Source: Elusimicrobiota bacterium (GTDB lineage: Bacteria > Elusimicrobiota > Elusimicrobia > UBA1565 > UBA9628). Taken from it: 64,000 bases of DNA. The first letter of the stretch is position 1. Every line of letters starts with the position of its first letter. This document shows positions 41,354-48,534 of the stretch, piece by piece. The notes below the pieces were generated by a model. That model saw only the letters and a list, made by a program, of their open reading frames with translations, did no database searches and was not told the DNA's origin. Made by a program: the position numbers and the translations under genes. The stretch covers positions 124,001-188,000 of the forward strand of contig JACQAZ010000005.1 of the NCBI GenBank assembly GCA_016194705.1, written 5' to 3'.

Positions 41354-41400
41354 GCCCTTTCAAGGCTGAAACAGGAGTTCGATTCTCCTTGGGGGCAATT
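41354..41400 (+). repeat. attR: Attachment site, right (tRNA-Glu 3' duplicate)
   Basis: A 47-base exact copy of 36617-36663. It covers the anticodon loop to the 3' end only, with no D arm or 5' acceptor strand, so it is not a functional tRNA gene. Confidence 0.85.
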
Positions 41401-41418
41401 CCTTTTGACCCCTTCCCA

Positions 41419-41973
41419 TCACGCTCTGTCGAAGAGAAAAGCCCTTTCGTAGTCGGCCCAGATCTCGGGGCGAGCGAGATCCTGGCTCAAGCCCCGGACG
41501 ATCGGGTCGAGATAGGCCCGGTCGAGTTCCGCCCTTCGCGCTCTGATCAGTTCGCGCGCGTCGTCCTTGTCCTTGGCCCGCTCGGAGATGATCTTGTGGA
41601 CGACGAGGTCCTCGGGAGAGCACACTCGAAATTCGATCCCTTCGAGCTCGACGCGGCGCGCGCGGCCGATCGCGCGTTCTTCATATGGAAGCTGGCCGAA
41701 CACGGCGTCGACCGGGACGCCCTCGACGGCCAGCGGAAGGACCCGCGTGTCGCGCACGAAAGCCACGGGATCGGGGACGCGCGGCTGGAATCGGGAGCAC
41801 AGCCGCTGCAACAGAGCCGTTTCACGTTCGGCCGCCCACACGGTGACGTCCACGTCGAAGGTGGCCCGGGGACGCCCCCAGATCAGGTTGGCGATCCCTC
41901 CGATGATCATGTACGGAACTTTCTCTTCATCCAGGGCCGCGGCGAGCCGCCGGACGGCGTCCGTGAGGCTCAT
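41419..41973 (-). CDS. Nucleotidyltransferase, probable toxin of an XRE/NTase pair
   Basis: A 184-residue polymerase-beta-fold nucleotidyltransferase: IIGGIANLIWGRPR (GG at 25-26) and FDVDVTVW (D40, D42) give the metal-binding core, and FRVCSPEDLVVHKIISER is typical of DUF6036/AbiEii-like enzymes. It overlaps the upstream HTH gene by four bases. By analogy with MNT and AbiEii systems this is a toxin-antitoxin module; the modified target is unknown. Confidence 0.75.
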   Translation of the reverse strand: MSLTDAVRRLAAALDEEKVPYMIIGGIANLIWGRPRATFDVDVTVWAAERETALLQRLCSRFQPRVPDPVAFVRDTRVLPLAVEGVPVDAVFGQLPYEERAIGRARRVELEGIEFRVCSPEDLVVHKIISERAKDKDDARELIRARRAELDRAYLDPIVRGLSQDLARPEIWADYERAFLFDRA

Positions 41974-42371
41974 GCGCGGACGCGGGCCAGGTCGGCGCGC
42001 CAGCGCTTCCAGGCGCCGGCCCGTTCGGCGGGCGCTTCTCGCGACGCGGGCGGCAGCAGCCGGGCCAGCTCGTCCGACAGCCGCAGTGCTTGCGCCGCGC
42101 CGATCGGGGCTTCGCCGCTCTGCCAGGCGTTGAAGCGCTCGAGGCTCGCGAATCTCTCCGGGATCGCGGAGCGCGCCAACTCGACTTTGACCTCGAGGCC
42201 CAGGGCCCGCGCTATGCGCCGCAGAGTGCGCAGGTCCGCCTCCACCGCTCCGGTCTCGATGAGAGAGAGGTGTTGCTGCGAGAGGCCGGCCGCCGCGGCC
42301 GCGCGGGCTTGGCTCAAGCCCAGGTCGAGGCGGCGGCGGCGGATGACCTCCCCCATATCCTGGCTGATCAT
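41970..42371 (-). CDS. XRE-family HTH protein, probable antitoxin
   Basis: A 133-residue protein. Residues 8-62 form a Cro/C1 helix-turn-helix (GEVIRRRRLDLGLSQARAAA, then GLSQQHLSLIETG, then TLRRIARALGLEVKVEL), and the C-terminal 70 residues are an Ala/Arg-rich helical region that may contact the nucleotidyltransferase. The start at 42371 coincides with the +1 of a good promoter; five codons further upstream an in-frame ATG would overlap the -10 box. Confidence 0.8.
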   Translation of the reverse strand: MISQDMGEVIRRRRLDLGLSQARAAAAAGLSQQHLSLIETGAVEADLRTLRRIARALGLEVKVELARSAIPERFASLERFNAWQSGEAPIGAAQALRLSDELARLLPPASREAPAERAGAWKRWRADLARVRA

Positions 42372-42377
42372 GCCAAT

Positions 42378-42406
42378 ATTATACATTAAATATTTATATT
42401 ATTCAA
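42378..42406 (-). promoter_or_regulatory. Promoter of the XRE/NTase pair (leaderless)
   Basis: On the minus strand TTGAAT (42406-42401) is 17 bases from TATAAT (42383-42378), and the ATG at 42371 begins after six bases, at the predicted +1. The surrounding sequence is strongly AT-rich. Confidence 0.75.
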
Positions 42407-42435
42407 TACATATTTTATTATGTATTATCGATCCA

Positions 42436-42705
42436 TTACTGGACCCAAGTACTGACCGTGTAGGTCTGCGAGGTCGTGGCACAGGTCCCCGCGCCGCCGT
42501 ACTTGTCGTCGAAGATCCATTGCGCGTTGCCGGGCGTGCCCACGTCGAAGGCCCCGACCGGGTTCGTCGTGCCGATCCCGACGTTTCCGGAAGAATTGAC
42601 GCGGACTCGCTCTGCCCCGCCCGCGGCGTCATTGCGGAACGACGCGCCGTTGAAGGTGTCCCGCCTGATATAGAGAGGGACATCGTAGACGGCCGCGGCG
42701 TCCCT
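42436..42705 (-). pseudogene. 3' fragment of a surface protein with NVGIGTTNP motif
   Basis: The minus strand reads VYDVPLYIRRDTF, then RVRVNSSGNVGIGTTNPVGA and ends TYTVSTWVQ with TAA. The GNVGIGT.NP motif is characteristic of phage-tail-like and Elusimicrobia surface proteins. An in-frame TGA just upstream and no start codon show that only the C-terminal 85 or so residues survive. Confidence 0.6.
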
Positions 42706-42823
42706 TCAGCCGCCCCCGGTCAAGACGGTCGACGAAGAGGCCGTCCGCGAACTCGAGCAAGCGCGCGCCGACCGGCAGCGCCTGCAAGCCGAGCAGATCG
42801 AAGCCTCGTTCCGCAAAGCCTAG
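42706..42823 (+). pseudogene. Possible remnant C-terminus of a plus-strand gene
   Basis: The frame PPPVKTVDEEAVRELEQARA continues DRQRLQAEQIEASFRKA and ends in TAG. It is helix-rich and protein-like, but has no start and abuts the remnant on the other strand. It may be the tail of a gene broken by rearrangement at this island boundary. Confidence 0.35.
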
Positions 42824-42867
42824 GGCATTCCCCGCGGGCCACAAATTCTGATATCATGAAGTCTCGC

Positions 42868-43548
42868 ATGCCAGAGCCTTTGCGTCTGATCGTGGTCGGC
42901 GCCGCGGGCCGCATGGGCTCGCGGGTCTGCGCCCTGGCCTCGGCCGACCGGCGCTTCCGCCTGGCCGGGAGAGTCCTCCGCTCGACGCCCGCGCGCAGGC
43001 TGAGGGAAATCGTCTGCGACGCCGACGCGATCGTAGACTTCTCGGCGCCCGCCGCCTCTTTGGCCTGCGCGCAAGCCGCCGCGGCGGCGCGCAAGGCGAT
43101 CGTCATCGGGACCACCGGCTGGACGCCCTCGCAGCGCTTGCGGCTCAAAGCCTTGAGCCGACGGGCCCCGATCCTGCTCTCGCCCAATTTCAGCTTCGGG
43201 GTCAACATCCTTTATCTTTTGGCCAAGACCGCCTCGCGCCTGCTGCCCGATCACGAGGCCGGCGTCGCCGAACTCCACCACAGCCTCAAGAAGGACGCGC
43301 CCTCGGGGACCGCCTTGGCGCTCGCGGCCGCGCTCGGACGCGGGAAGGTCCCGATCGTCTCGCAGCGGCTCGGCGACGCGGTCGGCGAGCACACCTTGAC
43401 CTTGGCCGGGCCGTCCGAGCGGCTCGAACTGACCCACCGGGCCCACTCGCGCGACGTCTTCGCGCTTGGGGCGCTGGAGGCCGCCCTTTGGCTGCGCGGC
43501 AAGCGCCCGGGGCTCTACGCGATGAAGGACCTGCTCGGACTCGCATGA
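42868..43548 (+). CDS. dapB: 4-hydroxy-tetrahydrodipicolinate reductase
   Basis: A 226-residue NAD(P)H enzyme of the diaminopimelate/lysine pathway, complementing lysA at 11 kb. VVGAAGRMGSRV (residues 9-20) is the dinucleotide loop, IVDFSAP and VIGTTGW follow, and ELHHSLKKDAPSGTAL (about 133-148) is the substrate-binding signature. An ATG four codons upstream is also possible; TATCAT overlaps it. First gene of a seven-gene plus-strand run with overlapping ends. Confidence 0.93.
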   Translation: MPEPLRLIVVGAAGRMGSRVCALASADRRFRLAGRVLRSTPARRLREIVCDADAIVDFSAPAASLACAQAAAAARKAIVIGTTGWTPSQRLRLKALSRRAPILLSPNFSFGVNILYLLAKTASRLLPDHEAGVAELHHSLKKDAPSGTALALAAALGRGKVPIVSQRLGDAVGEHTLTLAGPSERLELTHRAHSRDVFALGALEAALWLRGKRPGLYAMKDLLGLA

Positions 43549-43877
43549 AAAAGCTCCTGGCCCGCCTCGAAAAAGCCGCGGACTGGCTCGACTCCGACGA
43601 TCCCGAGGAGCCGGCCTACGATCCCGTGCATTTCGGAACGGTGCTCGTCGTCACCTTGATCGCCGTCGGCGCGCTCTATTGGCTGCTCTGGACCTTGCTC
43701 GTCTATGAGGGCGGCCTGCCCGCGAAGCTCTCGGCGCTGGCCCAGCTCGCCTCCGGCGGGAACCCGGGCCCCGACGCGTTCGAGGGCTGGCTCGGCAATA
43801 CCGCGGCGCTGATCCTGGCGGCGGCGGCCGTGGCCGCGCTCCACGCCATCTACCGCAAGGCCGCGGCGAAAAAATAG
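43545..43877 (+). CDS. Small two-TM membrane protein
   Basis: A 110-residue protein with an acidic N-terminal region (EKAADWLDSDDPEEPAYDP) and two hydrophobic segments (about residues 31-52 and 86-102). The ATG overlaps the dapB stop (ATGA) and the stop shares a base with the folK start. No family is recognised. Confidence 0.7.
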   Translation: MKKLLARLEKAADWLDSDDPEEPAYDPVHFGTVLVVTLIAVGALYWLLWTLLVYEGGLPAKLSALAQLASGGNPGPDAFEGWLGNTAALILAAAAVAALHAIYRKAAAKK

Positions 43878-44371
43878 TGGCCGCTTCCTGCGTGCTGCTC
43901 TTGGGCGCGAACCTTGGAGACCGCCGCAAGAACCTGCGCGAGGCCTTGGCGGGCCTGGCGCGGCTTCCTGGAAGCCGTCTCGGCACTCGGAGCAAGGTCT
44001 ACGAGACCGCGCCCGTCGGTCCAAGCCACCGGCCTTATCTCAATCTGGCCGTCGAGTTCCGGACCTCCTTGACGCCGATGGGGCTGCTCGTCGAGCTCAA
44101 GCGTCTCGAGGCGCTGGCGGGACGACGGCCCGGGCGGCGTTGGGGAGCTCGGGCGTTGGACATCGACATACTGCGCTACGGAGTGCTTCGCCTCAAGAGC
44201 CCCTGGCTGAGCTTGCCGCACCCGCGCATACTGGAGAGGGCCTTCGTCCTGGCGCCGCTCTGCGAGCTCTGCCCGGCCTGGAAGCCGGATGGGAGGACCA
44301 CGGTCGCCGCCCGCCGCCGTCGATTGAACCCGGGCCCGGGAACTGTTAAAATCTATTCAAATGGCCTCTAA
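43877..44371 (+). CDS. folK: 2-amino-4-hydroxy-6-hydroxymethyldihydropteridine pyrophosphokinase
   Basis: A 164-residue HPPK that pyrophosphorylates the pterin precursor of folate. LLLGANLGDRRKNL (about 7-20), the PYLNLAVEFRT strand, RRWGARALDIDIL with the two metal-binding Asp (about 93-105) and LPHPRILERAFVL are diagnostic. Start is GTG at 43877, overlapping the preceding stop. The 3' end overlaps panB by 11 bases. Confidence 0.94.
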   Translation: MAASCVLLLGANLGDRRKNLREALAGLARLPGSRLGTRSKVYETAPVGPSHRPYLNLAVEFRTSLTPMGLLVELKRLEALAGRRPGRRWGARALDIDILRYGVLRLKSPWLSLPHPRILERAFVLAPLCELCPAWKPDGRTTVAARRRRLNPGPGTVKIYSNGL

Positions 44372-45215
44372 GCCCGAGAAAGAGCAGTCCGTCTCGACGG
44401 CCAAGCTCGTCGAAATGAAGCAGAAGGGCGTCAAGATCAGCTCCTTGACGGCCTACGACGCCCCGACCGCGCGCCTGCTCAACGAGGCGGGCGTCGACGT
44501 GATCCTCGTGGGCGACTCGGTCGGCATGGTCAAGCTCGGCTACGAGAACACCCTGCCCGTCACTTTGGACGAGATGCTCCACCACGTGAAGGCGGTCAAG
44601 CGCGGCAATACCCGCTCCCTGCTGGTCGCCGACATGCCCTATCTGACCTACGAGCTCGACCTCAAGGAGACCCTGCGCAACGCCGGCCGCCTGATCAAGG
44701 AGGGCGGCGCGCACGCGGTCAAGATCGAGGGCGGGCTCGAGATCGCGGGCATGGTCAAGGAGCTCATCAAGATCAACATCCCGGTCATGGGTCACCTCGG
44801 GCTGACCCCGCAGGCCCTCAACCGCTTCGGCGGCTACAAGGTCCAGGGGCGCAAGCCCCAGGAAGCCGAGAAGATGCTGACCGACGCCAAGATTCTTGAA
44901 GGCGCCGGCGCTTTTGCTTTGGTGCTCGAGTGCGTGCCTCCGGCGCTCGCCAAAGAAATCACACGCAAGCTCTCCATTCCGACGATCGGGATCGGCGCGG
45001 GCCCGCATTGCGACGGGCAGATCCTCGTCGTCGACGACATGCTGGGCCTCTCCGATGGAGCGCCGCTCAAGTTCGTCAAACGCTACGCCGACTCGAGGGC
45101 CTCCATGCTCAAGGCCGTCCAAGCCTACTGCCGCGAGGTGCAGGCCGGTTCCTTTCCCTCGGCCGAGCACACCTTCGCCGACGCGCCGAAGGCCTCGGAC
45201 AAGCTCAGCACGTGA
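44361..45215 (+). CDS. panB: 3-methyl-2-oxobutanoate hydroxymethyltransferase
   Basis: A 284-residue TIM-barrel enzyme, first step of pantothenate synthesis. ISSLTAYDAPTARLLNEAGV, VGDSVGMVKLGYENTLPVTL and VADMPYLTYE carry the metal and substrate residues, and LVLECVPPALAKEIT and IGIGAGPHCDGQILV are the late motifs. TAAAAT (44347-44352) is eight bases before ATG, so an internal promoter is possible inside folK. panC is two genes downstream. Confidence 0.96.
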   Translation: MASKPEKEQSVSTAKLVEMKQKGVKISSLTAYDAPTARLLNEAGVDVILVGDSVGMVKLGYENTLPVTLDEMLHHVKAVKRGNTRSLLVADMPYLTYELDLKETLRNAGRLIKEGGAHAVKIEGGLEIAGMVKELIKINIPVMGHLGLTPQALNRFGGYKVQGRKPQEAEKMLTDAKILEGAGAFALVLECVPPALAKEITRKLSIPTIGIGAGPHCDGQILVVDDMLGLSDGAPLKFVKRYADSRASMLKAVQAYCREVQAGSFPSAEHTFADAPKASDKLST

Positions 45216-46099
45216 GCCCCTGGCTCCTCCTCGGCCTGTTCGCCGCCGCCGGCCTGCTCGGCGTCTGCTACTGGGGTGCGGGGATCATCCTCCATCCGCC
45301 TCTCATGAGCCGCAACGAGACCTTCCCCGAGCAGTTCGGCATCCGCTACGAGAAGGTCTCCTTCAAGACCCGCGACGGTTTGATGCTCAAGGGCTGGTGG
45401 ATGCCCTCGCCCAAGGGCAGTTCCGAGCGTCGGACATTGATCATGTGTCACGGCTGGGGCGACAACAAGGGCGACCTCCTCAAGATCACGAATTTTCTCA
45501 GCACCGAGGCCGGCTTCAACCTGCTCTACTTCGACAACCGCTCGCACGGCGAGAGCGAGGGCGAGATCACGACGATCGGAGCTCTCGAGACCGTCGACTT
45601 CGACGCGGCCGTCAAATATCTCCAGGACAATAGGCCCGAGTTCCTCGAGCGGCTCGGCGCCTTCGGCCTCTCGATGGGCGCCGCCGTGGCCTGCATGTCC
45701 GCCCCCGACCATCCCGAGATCAAGGCCCTCGTGCTGGAAAGCCCGTTTACGGACTACCGCGGCGTCGTGCGGCGCTGGGCCTGGAACAACATGTATGTTC
45801 CTTATTTTCCGCTGGCTTGGATCACCCTGTGGCTGCTGAAGCTGCGCGTCGGCGATCCCAAGGTGACGGCCTACAGCCCGATCAAGTTCGTCACGGACAT
45901 CTCCCCACGCCCCCTGTTGATCATCGGCGGCTCCGAGGACCGCTTGATGCCCGAGGACGACGTCCGGCGCCTCTTCGCCAAGGCCGGCGAGCCCAAGCAG
46001 CTCTGGATCGTTCAGGGCGCCAAGCACGCCAAGTGCCACGACATCGCGGGCCTCGAGTACGAGACCCGCGTCGCCGGCTTCTTCAACAGGAACCTCTAA
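45212..46099 (+). CDS. Membrane-anchored alpha/beta hydrolase
   Basis: A 295-residue protein with an N-terminal membrane anchor (SPWLLLGLFAAAGLLGVCYW) and an alpha/beta-hydrolase domain: IMCHGWGDNKGD (oxyanion region), FGLSMGAAVA (nucleophile Ser, about 153), EDRLMPEDD (Asp) and GAKHAKCHD (His). BAAT/YqkD-like serine esterases share this layout. The substrate is unknown. GTG at 45212 overlaps the panB stop by four bases; it stands between panB and panC. Confidence 0.85.
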   Translation: MSPWLLLGLFAAAGLLGVCYWGAGIILHPPLMSRNETFPEQFGIRYEKVSFKTRDGLMLKGWWMPSPKGSSERRTLIMCHGWGDNKGDLLKITNFLSTEAGFNLLYFDNRSHGESEGEITTIGALETVDFDAAVKYLQDNRPEFLERLGAFGLSMGAAVACMSAPDHPEIKALVLESPFTDYRGVVRRWAWNNMYVPYFPLAWITLWLLKLRVGDPKVTAYSPIKFVTDISPRPLLIIGGSEDRLMPEDDVRRLFAKAGEPKQLWIVQGAKHAKCHDIAGLEYETRVAGFFNRNL

Positions 46100-46941
46100 T
46101 GAAGGTGATCGGCCGCCGCGCCGAGATGGCGGCTCTGTCCGACGCCTGGCGGCGCCGAGGCCTGGCCCTGGGCTTCGTGCCGACGATGGGCGCCCTGCAC
46201 GAGGGCCACGCCGCGCTGATCCGCCGCGCGAGGAGGCAGAACAAGCGCGTCGCGGTCTCGATCTTCGTCAACCCCGCGCAGTTCGGCCCCAAGGAGGATT
46301 TGAGCCGCTACCCGCGCCCCTTCGCGGCCGACCGGCGGCTCTGCGAAAGGTTGGGCGTCGACGCGCTCTACCATCCCTCCGCCAGGGAAGTGTATCCCAA
46401 AGGAGTGCGTACGACCGTCGAGGTCCAAGGCCTCTCGGACCTGCTCTGCGGCGCCGTGCGTCCCGGCCATTTTAAGGGCGTGGCGACGGTGGTGCTCAAG
46501 CTCTTCGTGACGGTCCGTCCGTCTCGCGCCTACTTCGGCGAGAAGGACTTCCAGCAGCTGCAGATCGTGCGTCGCATGGTCCGCGACCTCGACTTGCCCG
46601 TCGAGATTGTCGGCTGCCCGACGGTCCGCGACGGGGACGGATTGGCCCTCTCGTCGCGCAACGCCTACTTGAGTCCCTTCGAGCGCGCGGTCGCGCCCAA
46701 GCTCCATCAGGCCCTGCGGCTCGGAGCGCGGCTTGCCCGGAAGGCCGGCACGCCTTTGAGGCTGCTCCGGGAGGTCCGCCGCGAGCTCCTGATGATCCCC
46801 GGAGCAACGATCGACTACGTCAGCGTCGTCGACCCCGCGTCGCTCGAGGACGCGCGGCGCCTCAAGGGCCGCCTGAGGCTGCTGACGGCCGTCCGGGTCG
46901 GCAAAACGCGTCTGATTGACAACATCGCGCTCTCTTGTTAG
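46099..46941 (+). CDS. panC: Pantothenate synthetase
   Basis: A 280-residue cytidylyltransferase-fold ligase joining pantoate and beta-alanine. VPTMGALHEGHAALI contains the HIGH-like site, SIFVNPAQFGPKEDLSRYPR and KLFVTVRPSRAYFGEKDFQQ are diagnostic, and GLALSSRNAYLS is the KMSKS-like end of the active site. ATG shares one base with the preceding stop codon. Confidence 0.96.
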   Translation: MKVIGRRAEMAALSDAWRRRGLALGFVPTMGALHEGHAALIRRARRQNKRVAVSIFVNPAQFGPKEDLSRYPRPFAADRRLCERLGVDALYHPSAREVYPKGVRTTVEVQGLSDLLCGAVRPGHFKGVATVVLKLFVTVRPSRAYFGEKDFQQLQIVRRMVRDLDLPVEIVGCPTVRDGDGLALSSRNAYLSPFERAVAPKLHQALRLGARLARKAGTPLRLLREVRRELLMIPGATIDYVSVVDPASLEDARRLKGRLRLLTAVRVGKTRLIDNIALSC

Positions 46942-46950
46942 GATGAATCC

Positions 46951-47502
46951 TTGACCTCATTCAAGCGCAAGCAGTTCTGGATCGACTCCCCGCTCCAGCT
47001 CCACATCCTGGGCTATGTACTCGTCCTGGTGACGGTCAGCCTTTCGCTGCTGTCCTACAGCGTCATGCACGGCATCACCGAGGCCGCCGCCGCGGAGGCG
47101 CGCATGTTCTTTTTCTCGCTCGACTGGGTGCGAAACGCGATCCGCGCGCCGATGATCCTGGCCTCGTGCCTGTCGATCCTGGCCAGCGGGGTGGCGACCT
47201 TGCTCTGGTCTCACCGCTTCGCGGGCCCCTTGCGCGTGCTCTCGGCCGCGATGGGCCGCCTGCGCCAGGGCGACCTCAGCACGCCCGTCCGGATCCGCAA
47301 GACCGACACGCACCAGGAGCTCATCGCCGAGTTCGCGCAGATGCAGGAAGACCTCCGGGAGCTCATCAAGAAGGACCGCCACAAGGCCCACGAAGCGGTC
47401 AAGAAGCTCGAGCACATCCTCAAGGCCTCCTCCCACCCGCCCAAGGACCTCGAGCACCTGATCGACGAGCTCAAGACCATCGGCGGCGGGTTTCAACTCT
47501 AG
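46951..47502 (+). CDS. Two-TM protein with HAMP-like domain, no output domain
   Basis: A 183-residue protein: two transmembrane helices (about residues 20-42 and 68-88), then a HAMP-like segment (HRFAGPLRVLSAAMGRLRQG, then DLSTPVRIRKTD) and a C-terminal coiled coil. No kinase, cyclase or methyl-accepting domain follows. Proteins of this type may act as partners of other receptors. The start is TTG at 46951; GGA about seven bases upstream may serve as a weak ribosome-binding site. Confidence 0.7.
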   Translation: MTSFKRKQFWIDSPLQLHILGYVLVLVTVSLSLLSYSVMHGITEAAAAEARMFFFSLDWVRNAIRAPMILASCLSILASGVATLLWSHRFAGPLRVLSAAMGRLRQGDLSTPVRIRKTDTHQELIAEFAQMQEDLRELIKKDRHKAHEAVKKLEHILKASSHPPKDLEHLIDELKTIGGGFQL

Positions 47503-47542
47503 GCCTCGATCGCGCGGCGTTGCCTCCATCGGCACGTCTTCC

Positions 47543-47776
47543 TCACGGCTTCCCCTTCTCTTCTTCCCGGCACCTTTGCGCGTAGAGCGCCTCCCACAGT
47601 TTCGTCAGCGCGAAGAACGTCTCCGAGAGCACGGGATGCCGGCTCCGCTCCTCCCAGATCGACGTCATCGCGCTGGTCAATCCCGCGCACAGCGCCGCCT
47701 TGAGCTCCGCGTTGATGACGCCCGCGACATGCCCATCGACGGCCGGCTTTCGAGTCTCATTCGCGTGAGCGTCCAT
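47543..47776 (-). CDS. Small protein of unknown function
   Basis: A 77-residue, mainly helical protein (VINAELKAALCAGLTSAMTS, then IWEERSRHPVLSETFF). No family is recognised. It overlaps the small TM protein upstream by 20 bases and lies downstream of a GbsR-type operator, so the two could be regulated by that protein. Confidence 0.5.
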   Translation of the reverse strand: MDAHANETRKPAVDGHVAGVINAELKAALCAGLTSAMTSIWEERSRHPVLSETFFALTKLWEALYAQRCREEEKGKP

Positions 47777-47888
47777 GTCTCCCCCCTGCCAGGCCGGCGG
47801 CGCAGATCATCAGCACCAACGGCAGCGCCAGCGCGAGCCCCGCGGCCGTGAGGCCGAATTCAACGAGTCCGACGGCGTCTGACTTCAT
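47757..47888 (-). CDS. 43-residue single-TM protein
   Basis: ATG at 47888 opens MKSDAVGLVEFGLTAAGLAL and continues with one strongly hydrophobic helix (about residues 13-35), ending RHGRSRE. It has no visible Shine-Dalgarno. An operator-like palindrome lies 17 bases upstream. Because it is short, confidence is moderate; the hydrophobic pattern and position under the regulator are the main support. Confidence 0.45.
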   Translation of the reverse strand: MKSDAVGLVEFGLTAAGLALALPLVLMICAAGLAGGRHGRSRE

Positions 47889-47904
47889 CGTCATATTTCT
47901 GTAC

Positions 47905-47922
47905 TTTCTGTCGACACAGAAA
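47905..47922. promoter_or_regulatory. TTTCTG-N6-CAGAAA operator upstream of the small-protein genes
   Basis: A perfect dyad, TTTCTG-TCGACA-CAGAAA, with an extra TTTCTG half-site at 47896-47901. The same motif with one mismatch covers the -10 box of the adjacent regulator gene at 48486-48503. Confidence 0.6.
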
Positions 47923-47939
47923 CTTACATCCAAAAAAAA

Positions 47940-48473
47940 TCAGCCCTTCAAGCCCAGCAGCCCGATCGCCTTGCCCCCCAGCGCGAGGAACCGCCGGACC
48001 ATCGCCGTCGGCAGGCGCCGCAGGTCCTCGTACCAGCGCGAGAAGACCTCGAAGAAGCCCAGCATCTCCTGCACGCGGTGCTTGGCATATGTGCCGTCGG
48101 CGCTGCCGTCGTCCAATTCGGCAGCCGCCTGCTTGAGTATCCGCATCCACGGGTCGATCTCGCGCCGCTTCTGCTCCGAAACGACCGTGCGCATCATCTC
48201 CCAGACGTCCTGCGTGCACTCAAAGTACTCGCGCCGGCTGCCCAGCACGTGGACCGTCTTGACGATGCCCCAGCTCTGCAGCTCCTTGAGGCTGTTGCTG
48301 ACGTGGGAGCGCGCCACCGACAAGGTCTGCGAGATCTCCTCAGCATCCAGCGGCTTGGGCGAGAGGAACAGCAGGCCGTGGATCTGACACTCGGTCCGGT
48401 TGAGCCCCCAATGGCTGGCCATCTCGCCGTACTGGGTCAGGAATTTCGAGGTCTTCTCTGAGAGCTTGGGCAT
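47940..48473 (-). CDS. GbsR/MarR-family transcriptional regulator
   Basis: A 177-residue winged-helix regulator. The N-terminal WGLNRTECQIHGLLFLSPKP followed by LDAEEISQTLSVARSHVSNS and ELQSWGIVKTVHVLGSRREY matches GbsR-type regulators (about residues 22-85); the C-terminal 90 residues are helical and probably dimerise. GbsR proteins often control osmolyte or membrane-related genes. Its promoter is overlapped by a TTTCTG-N6-CAGAAA-like operator, implying autorepression, and a second copy precedes the small membrane genes downstream. Confidence 0.85.
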   Translation of the reverse strand: MPKLSEKTSKFLTQYGEMASHWGLNRTECQIHGLLFLSPKPLDAEEISQTLSVARSHVSNSLKELQSWGIVKTVHVLGSRREYFECTQDVWEMMRTVVSEQKRREIDPWMRILKQAAAELDDGSADGTYAKHRVQEMLGFFEVFSRWYEDLRRLPTAMVRRFLALGGKAIGLLGLKG

Positions 48474-48485
48474 TGATTTCTCTTA

Positions 48486-48520
48486 TTTCTGAGTATACAG
48501 GAATTTCAGTAATCTGTCAA
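48486..48520 (-). promoter_or_regulatory. Promoter and operator of the GbsR-type regulator
   Basis: On the minus strand TTGACA (48520-48515), 17 bases, TATACT (48497-48492). The -10 box is the centre of TTTCTG-AGTATA-CAGGAA (48486-48503), a one-mismatch copy of the operator at 47905-47922. Predicted +1 is near 48485, twelve bases before the ATG. Confidence 0.75.
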
Positions 48521-48534
48521 GGCCCGTTGCGGAC

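Larger units (their letters stand above)
36617..41400. mobile_element. 4.7-kb genomic island integrated in tRNA-Glu
   Basis: The island lies between the intact tRNA-Glu 3' part and an exact 47-bp copy of it. It contains, in order, an abiEii fragment, an abiEii-abiEi pair, a CPBP-like membrane protein and a two-gene ABC transporter, all on the minus strand. The CPBP/ABC genes are visibly lower in GC than the neighbours. No integrase, relaxase or replication gene is seen, so it is either immobile or moved by an enzyme in trans. Confidence 0.85.

Noticed and set aside
41354..41400. A third tRNA-like sequence
   Set aside because: Only the anticodon-to-3' part of tRNA-Glu is present; the acceptor 5' strand and D arm are missing, so it is an att repeat.
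41216..41452. A 78-codon plus-strand frame at the right end of the island
   Set aside because: It runs through the tRNA-Glu duplicate and into the next gene's 3' end, and the translation resembles no protein.
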